A stretch of DNA of 64,000 nucleotides from Streptomyces viridiviolaceus (lineage in GTDB: Bacteria; Actinomycetota; Actinomycetes; Streptomycetales; Streptomycetaceae), in the NCBI RefSeq assembly GCF_014650995.1, contig NZ_BMWA01000013.1:166020-230019 (forward strand). The letters are read 5' to 3'. Positions 33,945 through 43,745 of the stretch are shown here, one piece after another. The notes under the pieces were generated by a model. It saw only the letters and a list, made by a program, of their open reading frames with translations. It had not been told where the DNA came from and made no database searches. The stretch's first letter is position 1. Every line of letters begins with the position of its first letter. The position numbers and the translations under genes were made by a program.

Positions 33945-34535
33945 TCAGGTGTGGGAGCGGGTCGACAGCTTGGCCCAGACCGTCTTGCCCGCGGGGAGTC
34001 GCGGGGCCCAGCCCCACTCCTCGGCCAGGGCGTCGACGATGCACAGGCCACGTCCGCCCTCCTGAAGGGCGGAGCCGTCGGACGGTGCGAACACGGGCAT
34101 GGTGTCGCCGGGGTCGGAGACGGTCAGCATCACGTGCTCGGGGTGCCGGGCGAGTCCGAGTCCGATCTCCGGCACGTCGGGGGCGACGGCCGGCGCCGCG
34201 TGCACCACGGCATTGGAGGCGAGCTCGGTGATCACGAGGACCGCGTCGTCGGCCCGGTGTCCGAGGGACCAGCCGCACAGCGTCTCCCTGGCGAAGCTCC
34301 GGGCGCGGGCGAACCCTGCCCCGGTACACGTGATACGCAGCGCCGCCGAGGCGGTACGGCCACCCTGTGGGGGGTTTGCGGCGCCAGGCGTCTCAGGGGT
34401 CTTGGCGAGGGGCCACTCGTCCGGACGGGAAGCCGGCCGCGTCGCGCGCGGGAGCCCGCCGAACTCACTCGTCGGGCCCGCCTCCGGCGCGGACCGGTCG
34501 AGCGGCCGGAGGGTGCGGTGCGCAGGTGATGACAC
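33945..34535 (-). CDS. RsbW-like HATPase regulatory protein
   Basis: 196 residues: a 60-residue Pro/Arg-rich N-terminal extension followed by a GHKL ATPase domain with N-box VITELASNAVVHAAP, SDPGDTMPVFAP in place of the G1 box, and GGRGLCIVDALAEEWGW. In Streptomyces such proteins are commonly encoded beside DUF397 and XRE-DUF5753 genes, as here (divergent, 179 bp gap), in modules affecting development. GTG start with GGGAGA. The second glycine of the G1 box is replaced by Thr, which may weaken ATP binding. Confidence 0.85.
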   Translation of the reverse strand: MSSPAHRTLRPLDRSAPEAGPTSEFGGLPRATRPASRPDEWPLAKTPETPGAANPPQGGRTASAALRITCTGAGFARARSFARETLCGWSLGHRADDAVLVITELASNAVVHAAPAVAPDVPEIGLGLARHPEHVMLTVSDPGDTMPVFAPSDGSALQEGGRGLCIVDALAEEWGWAPRLPAGKTVWAKLSTRSHT

Positions 34536-34559
34536 GGCATCTCCCTGATGCGACGTCAG

Positions 34560-34642
34560 AATTGTGCGGCCAACCGGGGGTTGACGCCCCGGCTATTATC
34601 CACGCAGACAGCGCTCGTGTGCAATTGCACGAGAAATTGCGC
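34560..34642. promoter_or_regulatory. Repeated AATTGYRC-type sites between HATPase and DUF397 genes
   Basis: AATTGTGC (34560-34567), AATTGCAC (34623-34630) and AATTGCGC (34635-34642) recur in the divergent promoter region; the middle one lies in the perfect palindrome GTGCAATTGCAC (34619-34630). The segment is AT-rich for this genome, including a run of seven A. Likely operator sites for the XRE regulator of the module; this is inference. Confidence 0.4.
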
Positions 34643-34714
34643 GAAAAAAATCGGCTGGGAGCGTGTGGGAGCCGCCGGGTGCGGCCTGCTCCCCCGAACA
34701 GCAAGGAGACCGCG

Positions 34715-34936
34715 GTGCCACGCAACGGAGTGCAGGCCAGTTCGCTGGAGGCCTGCTGGATGAAGAGCCGGCACAGCAACGCCGAGGGCAACTGCGTAGA
34801 AGTCGCCCCCGTGGACGGAGGCATCGCGATGCGCAACTCCCGCGACCCGGACGGCCCCGCGCTGGTCTACACCTCCGCGGAGCTGGCGGCCTTCCTGGCC
34901 GGGGCGAAGGACGGCGAGTTCGACCACCTGGTGTGA
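34715..34936 (+). CDS. DUF397 domain protein
   Basis: 73 residues with the DUF397 signature: LEACWMKSRHSNAEGNCVEV, VAMRxS-type IAMRNSRDPDGPAL and the final YTSAELAAFLAGAKDGEFD. These small proteins partner XRE-DUF5753 regulators and may work as an antitoxin-like or anti-activator module. GTG start with AAGGAG. The regulator gene follows 140 bp downstream. Confidence 0.92.
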   Translation: MPRNGVQASSLEACWMKSRHSNAEGNCVEVAPVDGGIAMRNSRDPDGPALVYTSAELAAFLAGAKDGEFDHLV

Positions 34937-34947
34937 GGCGCGGGGGT

Positions 34948-34978
34948 TTCACCGCCGAGCGGGACGCCCGGCGGTGAA
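34948..34978. terminator. Hairpin after the DUF397 gene
   Basis: TTCACCGCCG (34948-34957) pairs with CGGCGGTGAA (34969-34978). It lies between DUF397 and the XRE gene on the same strand, so it may partly uncouple them. Confidence 0.5.
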
Positions 34979-35076
34979 GCGGAGTCCAACTACCCGATTT
35001 CCACAGGCGGATGCGCCGGGGACCGAGTGGATGAGATAGTGTGTTTCTCGAGTCTGCCGGTCTGCTGGGAGTCAGG

Positions 35077-35994
35077 ATGTCCGCCGCGTCGCATCGCATC
35101 TCCCGTCTCGAACCCTACCAGGACCGGTCCGAGCCGGCACCGACCCTGCTGAAGATGCTCGTCGGTGTACAGCTGGCGGGCTTCCGCGACGACGCCGGCC
35201 TGTCCCAGGAACAGGCGGCGCGCGAACTGGGGTTCAGCGCGGCGAAGCTCTCGCGCATCGAGTCGGGCAAGGGCCGCAGGCCGCCGACCGAGAACGACGT
35301 CCGCGCACTGCTGGAGCTGTACGGCACCGACGCCTACGAGGCGTCCGTGCTGCTGAAGCTGTTGCAGCGCGCCGGCGAGCCGGGCTGGTGGCAGCGTTAC
35401 GACAAGCGGCTGATGCCCGAGTGGTTCGACCGGTTGGTGGGCCTGCAGGAGGCCGCCGCGACCATCCGGACCTTCGAGATCCAGTACGTCCCCGGTCTCC
35501 TCCAGACGGCGGCCTACACACGGGCCGTCGTCGAGCGCGGCCTGCCGAACGCGCCCGCCACCGAGGTGCAGCGACGCGTCGAACTGCGCATGCAACGGGC
35601 CCAGTTGCTGTTCCGCGCCGACGCACCGCAGCTCTGGGCGATCATCGACGAGTCCGTACTGCTGCGGGTGCTGGGCAGCTCGGACGTCATGCGTGAGCAG
35701 CTCGGGCACCTCGTCGAGATGGCCGGGCGTTCCAACGTGACCCTGCAGATCGTGCCGCTGAACGTGACGAACGCGTCGGCGCCCGCCATCCCGGTCACCT
35801 ACCTGCGCTTCGGCGGCATCGACCTGCCCGACGTGGTCTACCTGGAGCACATCAAGAGCGCCAACTTCCTCGAGGACCGGGACGAGACCGAGGAGTACCG
35901 GCTCGCGCTGGACCGGCTGGCCGACGAGGCGCTGACGCCGCGCGATTCCGTGGAGATGCTGCGGGCGACGATGGCCCAGCGCTACACACCGTGA
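35077..35994 (+). CDS. XRE-family regulator with DUF5753
   Basis: 305 residues. N-terminal HTH: LVGVQLAGFRDDAGLSQEQA then LGFSAAKLSRIESGKGR (about 25-70); C-terminal DUF5753 from residue 90 with IQYVPGLLQTAAYTRAVVE and the closing YLEHIKSANFLED. This is the WhiJ/BldB-associated type abundant in Streptomyces, likely DNA-binding partner of the DUF397 protein. The ATG at 35077 has GGGAG eight bases upstream. Confidence 0.93.
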   Translation: MSAASHRISRLEPYQDRSEPAPTLLKMLVGVQLAGFRDDAGLSQEQAARELGFSAAKLSRIESGKGRRPPTENDVRALLELYGTDAYEASVLLKLLQRAGEPGWWQRYDKRLMPEWFDRLVGLQEAAATIRTFEIQYVPGLLQTAAYTRAVVERGLPNAPATEVQRRVELRMQRAQLLFRADAPQLWAIIDESVLLRVLGSSDVMREQLGHLVEMAGRSNVTLQIVPLNVTNASAPAIPVTYLRFGGIDLPDVVYLEHIKSANFLEDRDETEEYRLALDRLADEALTPRDSVEMLRATMAQRYTP

Positions 35995-36007
35995 AGTGAG
36001 CGGCTCG

Positions 36008-36043
36008 GGCGGGAAGGCCGGGCCGAGCGGTCGGCTTCCCGCC
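36008..36043. terminator. Hairpin between XRE regulator and methyltransferase genes
   Basis: GGCGGGAAGGCCG (36008-36020) pairs with CGGCTTCCCGCC (36032-36043) with a single bulged base, between two convergent stops. Confidence 0.6.
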
Positions 36044-36069
36044 GTCCCGCACGGCCCCCTGGCACGCTG

Positions 36070-36888
36070 CTAGGAGAGGCGCCCGACGCCGCCGAACTCG
36101 ATCCACTCCCGGGTGAGCTGACGCGGAGCCACCTCGCTGTCCGGCCGCCAGGTGGACACCTCGACCAGTCCGGGTTCGAGGATCTCCATCCCCTCGAACC
36201 ACTCCGCGACGTCCTTCTCCTCCCGGACACGGCCCCAGTGTCCCTGCGTCGCCTGGTCCATGAACTCCGTGACCGACCTGCGGACCTCCGCGTCCTCGCT
36301 GACCAGCTGGCACATCACCGCGTAACTGCCGGGCGCGAGACGCTCGGTCACGCGGCGGACGACGGCCGACGGGCCGTCGGTGTCGCTGTCCGGGATGCAG
36401 TGGAAGACGGAGTTGAACAGCACGGCCACCGGCTGCGAGAAATCGATCAGGCGCTGGGTGTCCGGGTGGGAGAAGATCTCGTCGGTGGAGCGCATGTCGG
36501 CGTGGATGACGGCGGTGCGGTCGTTCTGGTCCAGCAGCGCCCGGCCGTGGACCAGGACCATCGGGTCGTTGTCGACGTAGACCACACGCGAGTCGGGCGC
36601 GATGCGCTGGGCGACCTGGTGGACGTTGTCCTGGGTGGGGAGACCTGATCCGTGGTCGAGGAACTGGCGGATGCCGTACTCCTCGGAGAGGGTCCGCACG
36701 ACCCGCTGCAGGAAGCGCCGGTTGTTCAGCGCCAGCCGGCGGGTGCTGGGCACGACCTTGTCGAGTTCCTCGACGGCGGCGCGGTCGGCCGCGTAGTTGT
36801 CCTTGCCACCCAGGTAGTAGTCGTACATACGTGCGGCCGTGGGCACGTTGGCGTCGATCTCCGTGGACAGCTGCTTGTCGCCCTGCAT
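36070..36888 (-). CDS. DUF574-type SAM-dependent methyltransferase
   Basis: 272 residues, Methyltransf_19 (DUF574) family, which is expanded in Streptomyces. Signature blocks: PTAARMYDYYLGGKDNYAAD near the N terminus, FLDHGSGLPTQDNVHQVAQ as the SAM-binding loop, and VVYVDNDPMVLVHGRALL as motif II. The target molecule is unknown. The ATG at 36888 has a GGGGGAA site; an upstream ATG at 36921 has none. Confidence 0.92.
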   Translation of the reverse strand: MQGDKQLSTEIDANVPTAARMYDYYLGGKDNYAADRAAVEELDKVVPSTRRLALNNRRFLQRVVRTLSEEYGIRQFLDHGSGLPTQDNVHQVAQRIAPDSRVVYVDNDPMVLVHGRALLDQNDRTAVIHADMRSTDEIFSHPDTQRLIDFSQPVAVLFNSVFHCIPDSDTDGPSAVVRRVTERLAPGSYAVMCQLVSEDAEVRRSVTEFMDQATQGHWGRVREEKDVAEWFEGMEILEPGLVEVSTWRPDSEVAPRQLTREWIEFGGVGRLS

Positions 36889-37042
36889 CGTTCCCCCAGC
36901 TCCGTACCGCGCCAACTGCACTGGCCTGACCGAGAGTACATCCTAGAGAGCCGTCGCTCACCGAAACCAGAGCATGAGCAGGGTCAACGGCAAGTCACCC
37001 TTGTCACCTAGGAGTTGACACGCCGCTGCCCCGGTCGCCGGC

Positions 37043-37082
37043 GGTCTCCCGGTCCGCGCCCCGTGCCGCGGACCGGGAGACC
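37043..37082 (-). terminator. Terminator of the Liv-type ABC operon
   Basis: Perfect 16-bp stem GGTCTCCCGGTCCGCG (37043-37058) with its complement at 37067-37082, 8-base loop, starting 9 bp beyond the stop of the binding-protein gene. Confidence 0.75.
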
Positions 37083-37090
37083 CCGTCACG

Positions 37091-38368
37091 TCAGCCGCGC
37101 GAGGCGAGGTACTCGTCGACCCCGGGTGCCTGGTGGGCCTCCTCCACGTTCACCACGCCGCCGACCGCCTTGCGGTCGGGCTTGAGCACATAGGTGGACC
37201 TGCTGGCGGGCGCCGCGACGTCGGTGAAGTCCTGCGGGGTGCCGAGACCGGTGTCGGCGTTCTTCTGGGAGCGGTGCGCCTTGACCACGTCCTCCCGGGC
37301 GAGGCTGCCGTCCTCGCACGCCTTCTTCAGGTCCGCGCCCATCAGCTGGGCGGCGTTGTACCCGGACAGGACACCGGAGTCGACGGGTGAGCCGGGGTAC
37401 TTCTTCCCGTAGGAGGCGACCATCTTCTTCACGCCGGGCAGGTCGGAGCTGACCGCCGGTGCGGCGCTGACCACGTGCACCATCGCCTCCAGGGCCGCCG
37501 CGGCCGGCGTCTTCATCAGCTGCGGAGCGTACCCGGGGGCGCTGCTGACGACCGGCACGCGCAGGCCCCGGGAGGCGGCCACGCCCGCGAGCGAAGCCGT
37601 CTGGGCGGGACCCGCGCTGATCAGGACGGCCTTCACGCCGGCCTTGCGCAGCGCCGACACCTGCGCGGACAGATCGGTGTCCGTGGCCTTGATCTTCTGG
37701 CCGACCACCTTCAGACCGGCCTTCCGGGCGGCCCACTGCGAGCCCTCCAGCGCGTTGGCCCCGTAGTCGCCCTCGAAGTACACGTGGCCGATCGTGTCGC
37801 CCTCGGCCACCTTCTTGGTGCGGGTCAGGAAGTCGACGGCGGCGATCATGTCGAGGTCGTAGGTGGTGCCGAGGACCTGGACGGCGTCCTTGCCGAGCAG
37901 GGAGGCCGCCCAGGCCTGCGGGAAGGTGAGGACCTTGTCGCGCTGGATGTCGTCGAGCAGGGCCGCGACCACCGGCGAGCCGATGACCTGGGGCAGGGCC
38001 ACGACGTCCGGGGAGATGTCGGCGTACGCGGTGACCGCCTTCTGCACGTCGTAGCCGTGGTCCTTGACGACGATCTCGACCTTCCGTCCGCAGATGCCGC
38101 CCGCGGCGTTGGTCTCGTCGGCCCACATCTGCTGGGCCTGCACGATGCTCTTGCCGAGGGTGGCGTAGGGGCCGGTCAGGTCGGTCAGCGCGCCCAGCTT
38201 GATGGCCTTGTCGGTGACTCCGGGGCCGGACTTGACGCCGTCGGCGCCGTCGCCGGTGCTCCCGCCGTCCGCCTTGGAGCTGCAGCCGGTGCCCGCGAGC
38301 AGTACGGCGGCCAGTGCCGCGGCCACGGCGGTCCGAGTGGTGCGGGGCCTGGGGTGCGTCACGTTCAC
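37091..38368 (-). CDS. Branched-chain amino acid-type ABC transporter substrate-binding lipoprotein
   Basis: 425-residue periplasmic-binding-fold type I protein. The N terminus is a lipoprotein signal (AVAAALAAVLLAGTGCSSK), so the mature protein should be anchored to the membrane through Cys27. The mature part begins IKLGALTDLTGPYATLGKSI, typical of LivJ/LivK/UrtA proteins. GTG start at 38368 with AAGGAG, overlapping the livM stop by 4 bases. It is the last gene of the operon. The ligand may be an amino acid, urea, amide or aromatic acid; the sequence alone does not decide. Confidence 0.9.
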   Translation of the reverse strand: MNVTHPRPRTTRTAVAAALAAVLLAGTGCSSKADGGSTGDGADGVKSGPGVTDKAIKLGALTDLTGPYATLGKSIVQAQQMWADETNAAGGICGRKVEIVVKDHGYDVQKAVTAYADISPDVVALPQVIGSPVVAALLDDIQRDKVLTFPQAWAASLLGKDAVQVLGTTYDLDMIAAVDFLTRTKKVAEGDTIGHVYFEGDYGANALEGSQWAARKAGLKVVGQKIKATDTDLSAQVSALRKAGVKAVLISAGPAQTASLAGVAASRGLRVPVVSSAPGYAPQLMKTPAAAALEAMVHVVSAAPAVSSDLPGVKKMVASYGKKYPGSPVDSGVLSGYNAAQLMGADLKKACEDGSLAREDVVKAHRSQKNADTGLGTPQDFTDVAAPASRSTYVLKPDRKAVGGVVNVEEAHQAPGVDEYLASRG

Positions 38369-39504
38369 GGGGTGTGCTCCTTGGCTCGTGCGGTGGTGGC
38401 GGAGGTCCCGGGCGCAGGCCCGGTCTCGGAAGGGACGGTGACGGGGGGTCGGCGGCGCAGGCGGGCGCGGGTCCGGCGGGCCAGTCCGTGCAGGCCGTCG
38501 GGCGCGTACAGCAGGATCACGACGATCGCCGCGCCGTAGAGGTAGCGGGCGGCCTCGGTGGGGCCGATCGAGCCGTCGCCCGAGCCGGGGGTGGCGACCA
38601 GCGGCAACTGGTCGGCGTAGCGGGTCATCAGCAACGGCAGCCCGGTGACGAAGACGGCGCCCGCGGTGGCCCCGGCCACGGAGCCGAGCCCGCCGATGAC
38701 GATCATGGCGAGGTAGTCGACGGAGAGGGCGAGGGAGAAGTAGTCGGGCACCACGCGGCGGAAGGAGAGCGCCAGCAGGACGCCGGCGAGGCCCGCGTAC
38801 ATCGAGGAGACGACGAACGCGGCCGAGCGGTACTTGGCGACGTGCACCCCCATCACCGATGCGGCGGTCTCGCTGTCGCGCAGCGCCACCAGGGCGCGGC
38901 CGGGGCGGCCGCGCAGCAGTCCGCGGGCGGTGAACCAGGTGAGGGCGAACAGGGCGAGGCCCAGGTACCACAGCCGTTCCTCCGCGCCGAACGGCACGCC
39001 CAGGACGGTGAGGCCGGGGTCGGCCTCCGTGAAGGAGAAGCCGCCGAGCTCCAGCGGCGGCACCGAGCGTCCGTTGAAGCCACCGGTGACGGAGTCCGCC
39101 GTGAGCAGGACGTGGTGGCCGAGGAAGACCAGGGCGAGGGTGGCCACACCGAGGTAGATGCCCTTCACCCGGCCGGCGACGGGGCTGAACAGTCCGCCCG
39201 CCGCACCCGCCAGCAGCACCGCGAGGAGGACCGCGAGGGCGGGCGGCAGCCCCGGTCCGGGCTCGCCCGCGAGCCATACGTAGCCGTAGGCGCCGACGGC
39301 GAGGAAGAAGGCGTGGCCGAGGGAGAGCTGTCCCGCGGTCCCGCTGAGCAGGCCGATCCCGACGGCCCCGATGGCCGCCGCCATGGAGAACAGGCCGATG
39401 CGCAGCCAGAAGGCGTCGAGGTAGAAGGGCAGGGCGAACAGGAGGAGGGCGAGCAGCAGGGTCCAGCCCCGCCTGCGCAGCACGGACGTGAGGACGTCAG
39501 ACAC
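38365..39504 (-). CDS. livM: LivM-type ABC transporter permease
   Basis: 379-residue membrane permease with about nine hydrophobic segments. The family signature GLLSGTAGQLSLGHAFFLAV is at about 52-71 and the EAA-like VDYLAMIVIGGLGSVAGATA block is in the second half. The C-terminal 30 residues are hydrophilic. GTG start at 39504 with GAGAGGAG. Overlaps livH by 8 bases and the binding-protein gene by 4. Confidence 0.92.
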   Translation of the reverse strand: MSDVLTSVLRRRGWTLLLALLLFALPFYLDAFWLRIGLFSMAAAIGAVGIGLLSGTAGQLSLGHAFFLAVGAYGYVWLAGEPGPGLPPALAVLLAVLLAGAAGGLFSPVAGRVKGIYLGVATLALVFLGHHVLLTADSVTGGFNGRSVPPLELGGFSFTEADPGLTVLGVPFGAEERLWYLGLALFALTWFTARGLLRGRPGRALVALRDSETAASVMGVHVAKYRSAAFVVSSMYAGLAGVLLALSFRRVVPDYFSLALSVDYLAMIVIGGLGSVAGATAGAVFVTGLPLLMTRYADQLPLVATPGSGDGSIGPTEAARYLYGAAIVVILLYAPDGLHGLARRTRARLRRRPPVTVPSETGPAPGTSATTARAKEHTP

Positions 39505-40393
39505 GGGCCGCTCCTCTCGCCGCGAACAGCCCGGTGGGACGCACCAGGAGGACCAGCACCATCACGGCGTACGGGGCGACGTCGCCGAAGCCCTCGCCGA
39601 GGACGTGCAGGTCGGACTGGTAGCCGGCGACCAGGGCCTCGGTGAGGCCGATCAGCATGCTGCCGACCAGGGCGCCGACCGGGGAGGCCATGCCGCCGAG
39701 GATCGCGGCCGGGAACGCCTTCAGCGCGATCTGGCCGGTGGTGCGCTCCAGGCCTGGTGCCGGGAACGCGACGAGGAAGACCGCGGCCAGCGCGGCGAGG
39801 CCGCCCGCCAGGCACCAGGCGATCGCCCGTACCCGGGTCAGGCGTACGCCCATGAGGGCAGCGGCCTCGGCGTCCTCGGCGGCGGCCCTGAGGGACAGGC
39901 CCCAGGGCGTGAACCGGAAGAGGGCGAAGGCGCCGGCGATGGCCACCGCGGACACCACGATCGCGGCGATGCGGCTGTCGGCGACCGTCACCGGCCCCAG
40001 GTCGGTCACCGAGTCGCCCCAGGGGTCGCCCAGGGTCAGCAGGTCGCCGCCGATGCGGCGGGCCAGGTCGGTCACGAGGAGGATGTCGATGCCGATGGTC
40101 ACGATGGTCTGCACGTGCGCGGCGTGGGAGTCCGTGCCGACGCGCTGGAGGACGAGCCGGTCCAGCGCTCCGGCCACGAGCGCCGTCACGACGACCGCCA
40201 GCGCCAGGGCTCCGGCGAAGCCGAGGTCGTCGTGGAGGACGGCGACGAGGTAGCCGCCGAGCAGCAGCAGGGAGCCGTGGGCGAAGCTGAGGACGCCGGA
40301 CGCCTTGAAGATGGTGACGAAGCCGAGGGCGATCAGGGCGTAGACCGAGCCGAGGGCGACGCCGTTCAGGAGGTTGTCGAGGAGGCCGGTCAT
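39497..40393 (-). CDS. livH: LivH-type ABC transporter permease
   Basis: 298-residue permease, partner of LivM. Begins LLDNLLNGVALGSVYALIALG, the LivH signature, with FAHGSLLLLGGYLV soon after and LKAFPAAILGGMASPVGALVG as the EAA-like loop. About eight membrane segments. Overlaps livG by 4 bases. Confidence 0.93.
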   Translation of the reverse strand: MTGLLDNLLNGVALGSVYALIALGFVTIFKASGVLSFAHGSLLLLGGYLVAVLHDDLGFAGALALAVVVTALVAGALDRLVLQRVGTDSHAAHVQTIVTIGIDILLVTDLARRIGGDLLTLGDPWGDSVTDLGPVTVADSRIAAIVVSAVAIAGAFALFRFTPWGLSLRAAAEDAEAAALMGVRLTRVRAIAWCLAGGLAALAAVFLVAFPAPGLERTTGQIALKAFPAAILGGMASPVGALVGSMLIGLTEALVAGYQSDLHVLGEGFGDVAPYAVMVLVLLVRPTGLFAARGAARV

Positions 40394-41186
40394 GCCGCGT
40401 CCTCCCCCGTGGTCTCGGTGCCGAGGTAGGCGCGCAGCACCTCGGGGTCGCCGCGGACCTCGTCGGGGGTGCCGTGGGCGATGGCCTTGCCGAAGTCGAG
40501 GACGGTGACCTCGTCGGCGAGCCGCATGACCAGCCCCATGTCGTGCTCCACCAGGACGACGGAGAGGCCGAGTTCGGCGCGGATGTCCCGGACGACCTCG
40601 GCGGTGCGGGCGCGTTCGGCGGCGTTCATGCCGGCCACGGGTTCGTCGAGCAGCAGCACACGGGGCTCCAGGCAGAGGGCGCGGGCGAGTTCCACCCGCT
40701 TGCGGTCGCCGTAGGACAGCAGGGCGACCGGTGTCTCGAAGTGCTCTCCGAGACCGGTGAGTTCGGCGATCCCGCGGGCCGCGGCGAGGTGTTCGCGCTG
40801 TTCGCGCAGGGCCCGCGGCAGGCGCAGGGCGCTGGCGGCGAAGCCGGAGCGGGACAGGACGTGGCGGCCCAGCATCAGGTTGTCGGCGACGGTTCCCTGG
40901 GTGGTGACGATGTTCTGGAAGGTGCGGGCCACCCCGAGGGCGGCGATCCGGTGCGGGGCGAGCCGGGTGAGCTCCTCGTCACCGAGCCGTACGGAGCCCC
41001 GGGCGGGCCGGTACAGGCCGGACAGGACGTTGAAGCAGGTGGACTTGCCCGCGCCGTTGGGTCCGATGACGGCGTGCAGGGTGCCCGGCGCGACGGTGAA
41101 GGACACGTCGTCGAGGGCGGTGAGACCGGCGAAGCGCACGGTCACGTCCCGGACGTGGAGCGCGGGGGGTGTGGTGGTACGGGTGG

Positions 41187-41190
<4 letters not shown>
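40390..41190 (-). CDS. livG: LivG-type ABC transporter ATPase
   Basis: 266-residue ATPase. Walker A is GPNGAGKST (about 41-49); the LivG hallmark ARTFQNI is present. The signature motif reads LLSYGDRKRVELARAL rather than the usual LSGGQ, common in LivG (LSYGxQRR). Walker B is VLLLDEPVAGMN and the switch histidine VLVEHDMG. GTG start overlapping livF by 4 bases. Confidence 0.94.
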
Positions 41191-41969
<779 letters not shown>

Positions 41970-42348
41970 CGCGGCTCCTTGGGACCGTGCCGAAGCGGCA
42001 CGGTGACGAGGGAAGGGGGAGCTCACGACAGCACGGGCGGGGGTGGCCGTACAGGGGCCGCGGCCCGGGTCGCTGCGGCGTCCCAGTCCGGGGGCGGTCA
42101 GTCTGTGCGGATGCCCAGGCACGGGCGGTCCTGGCGCGCACCTCCCTGGGCCCGTCCGGTGGATCAGGCCGCTGACGCCGGGTCCGGCACCCCCTCCCCC
42201 ACCGGCTCAGGGGCGGGGGTGCCGCAGTGGCGTCGTCGCCTGGTGCCGGCCTCCTCCTCCGCCGCCGCGCGGCTGGACGCCCCGGCGCCGCTGACCTGCC
42301 TCGACAGCCACCACGGCCTCCCTGCTCACCCGGCCCGCAGGGCAGGGC
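41970..42348. other. Intergenic region between pucR-type gene and liv operon
   Basis: 379 bp holding the terminator of the upstream regulator gene (42186-42223) and, nearer livF, the promoter region of the transporter operon. No gene is supported on either strand. Confidence 0.55.
42186..42223 (-). terminator. Hairpin downstream of the PucR-type gene
   Basis: GGCACCCCCTCCCC (42186-42199) pairs with GGGGCGGGGGTGCC (42210-42223) with one mismatch, loop of 10 bases. Confidence 0.6.
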
Positions 42349-43626
42349 CTAGTCGCGCAGCAGCCTGCGGGCGGTCAGGGCGAGGCTGATCTCCACGAGG
42401 TCCGCCGGGCGGGCCAGGGACCGTCCGGTCAGCTGCTCGCAGCGGCGCAGGCGGTTGAGGACGGTGTTGCGGTGGCAATAGAGGCGTTCGCCGGCGCGTT
42501 GCGCCGAGCCGTCGCAGTCGAGCCAGGTGGTCAGGGTGTCCAGCAGCACGTCCCGGTCCGCGGGTTCCAGCCGCAGCAGCGGGCCCAGCACCTGCCCTGC
42601 GAGGGCCCGGCCGAGTTCGGGACTGGAGACGACCAGGGCGGCGGGCAGGTGGTCGTCGAGGCGGACCGCGCCGCCGGCCGCGGGGCAGATACCGAGGGCG
42701 GTGTCGGCGAGCCTGCGGGCGTCGCCCACCGCGGCCAGCCCGGCGACGGGGCTGCCGACGCCGATCCTGACGCCCGGGGGCGGGCCGTCCGGCACGGGTT
42801 GCGGCGGCCCGGCGTCGCCGTCGCCGTCGCCGAGCAGGACGATGCCGTAGTCGACGTCCGCGCCGGCGTGCCATTGCACCCGTGTTCCGTCCGGTACGGC
42901 GGCGGACCGGGCGGCACCGGGACGCACACCGGGTCCGACGGCGACGGCGACGACGACGTACCGGCCGTGTTCCGGCAGGTCCAGCGCCTGGGCGGCCTCG
43001 GGCAGGTCGGCGATGCGGCTGGTGCCGTCGAGCAGTCCGGCCGCAAGGAGCCGGGCGCGGTTCTCGCGGCGGCGGCTGAGCTGCCACTCGGTCTGCCGGT
43101 AGGCGTCCGCCACGAGGGTGCAGTGCTCGTCGACGAAGTTCCACACGTCGGCCGCCACGTGCACCAGCAGGCGGACGTCCTCAGGTGCGGTGCGGGAGGT
43201 CTCCTCGACCAGCCGCTGCCACACCAGCGACCCGCCCAGGCGGAACGCGTGCAGCAGGGCGTCCAGCGGCAGTCCCTGTTCGGCGCGCGTGGCACCGATC
43301 CGCCAGGAACAGCGGCGGGCCGCGTCCCGGGCACCGCGGGGGTCGACCAGCGAGTTCACGCTGTGCCGCAGCGAGCGGTGCGCCTCCTGCCAGGTCGCGG
43401 TGGGGTCCTTCGTCATGGCGGCGCGATAGGCCGGTTCCTGTTCCTGCAGGACGGCCACCAGCCGGTCGGTGAGACCGGGGAGGTCGTCGAGCAGGGCACG
43501 GGCGGCCCGGTGCAGGACCCGCAGGGCGTCGGCGTCGATCAGCGACGCGACGCTCGGTGTCCGCGGGCGTGGAACGGGCGTGAGTCCGCTGCGGATCGCT
43601 GCTCGTGACCGTACGGCGTGCTGCAT
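42349..43626 (-). CDS. PucR/CdaR-family transcriptional regulator
   Basis: 425 residues. The C terminus is the PucR-type helix-turn-helix: WLDCDGSAQRAGERLYCHRN then TVLNRLRRCEQLTGRSLARP. The N-terminal 200 residues include a helical RsbRD-like domain (LLHAFRLGGSLVWQRLVEET), and the middle a GGDEF-like fold typical of CdaR proteins. PucR proteins often activate adjacent purine, amino acid or amide uptake and breakdown genes, so control of the liv operon downstream is likely. GGAGGG precedes the ATG. Confidence 0.88.
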   Translation of the reverse strand: MQHAVRSRAAIRSGLTPVPRPRTPSVASLIDADALRVLHRAARALLDDLPGLTDRLVAVLQEQEPAYRAAMTKDPTATWQEAHRSLRHSVNSLVDPRGARDAARRCSWRIGATRAEQGLPLDALLHAFRLGGSLVWQRLVEETSRTAPEDVRLLVHVAADVWNFVDEHCTLVADAYRQTEWQLSRRRENRARLLAAGLLDGTSRIADLPEAAQALDLPEHGRYVVVAVAVGPGVRPGAARSAAVPDGTRVQWHAGADVDYGIVLLGDGDGDAGPPQPVPDGPPPGVRIGVGSPVAGLAAVGDARRLADTALGICPAAGGAVRLDDHLPAALVVSSPELGRALAGQVLGPLLRLEPADRDVLLDTLTTWLDCDGSAQRAGERLYCHRNTVLNRLRRCEQLTGRSLARPADLVEISLALTARRLLRD

Positions 43627-43745
43627 GGCGGCCCTCCCCCTGGCTAGGGCTTCCGGGGCCGTCCCGCGGCGGGCTCTGTCCGCCGTGCGGGGCCCGTCCC
43701 CTGACTCGTCCTGCCCCGAAGGATCGCATACCGTCTGGTCGGTCC

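Noticed and set aside
36070..36888. DUF574 methyltransferase as a tailoring enzyme for the graspetide
   Set aside because: It is more than 5 kb away, on the other strand behind several terminators, and is not of the PIMT-like family usually linked to graspetides.
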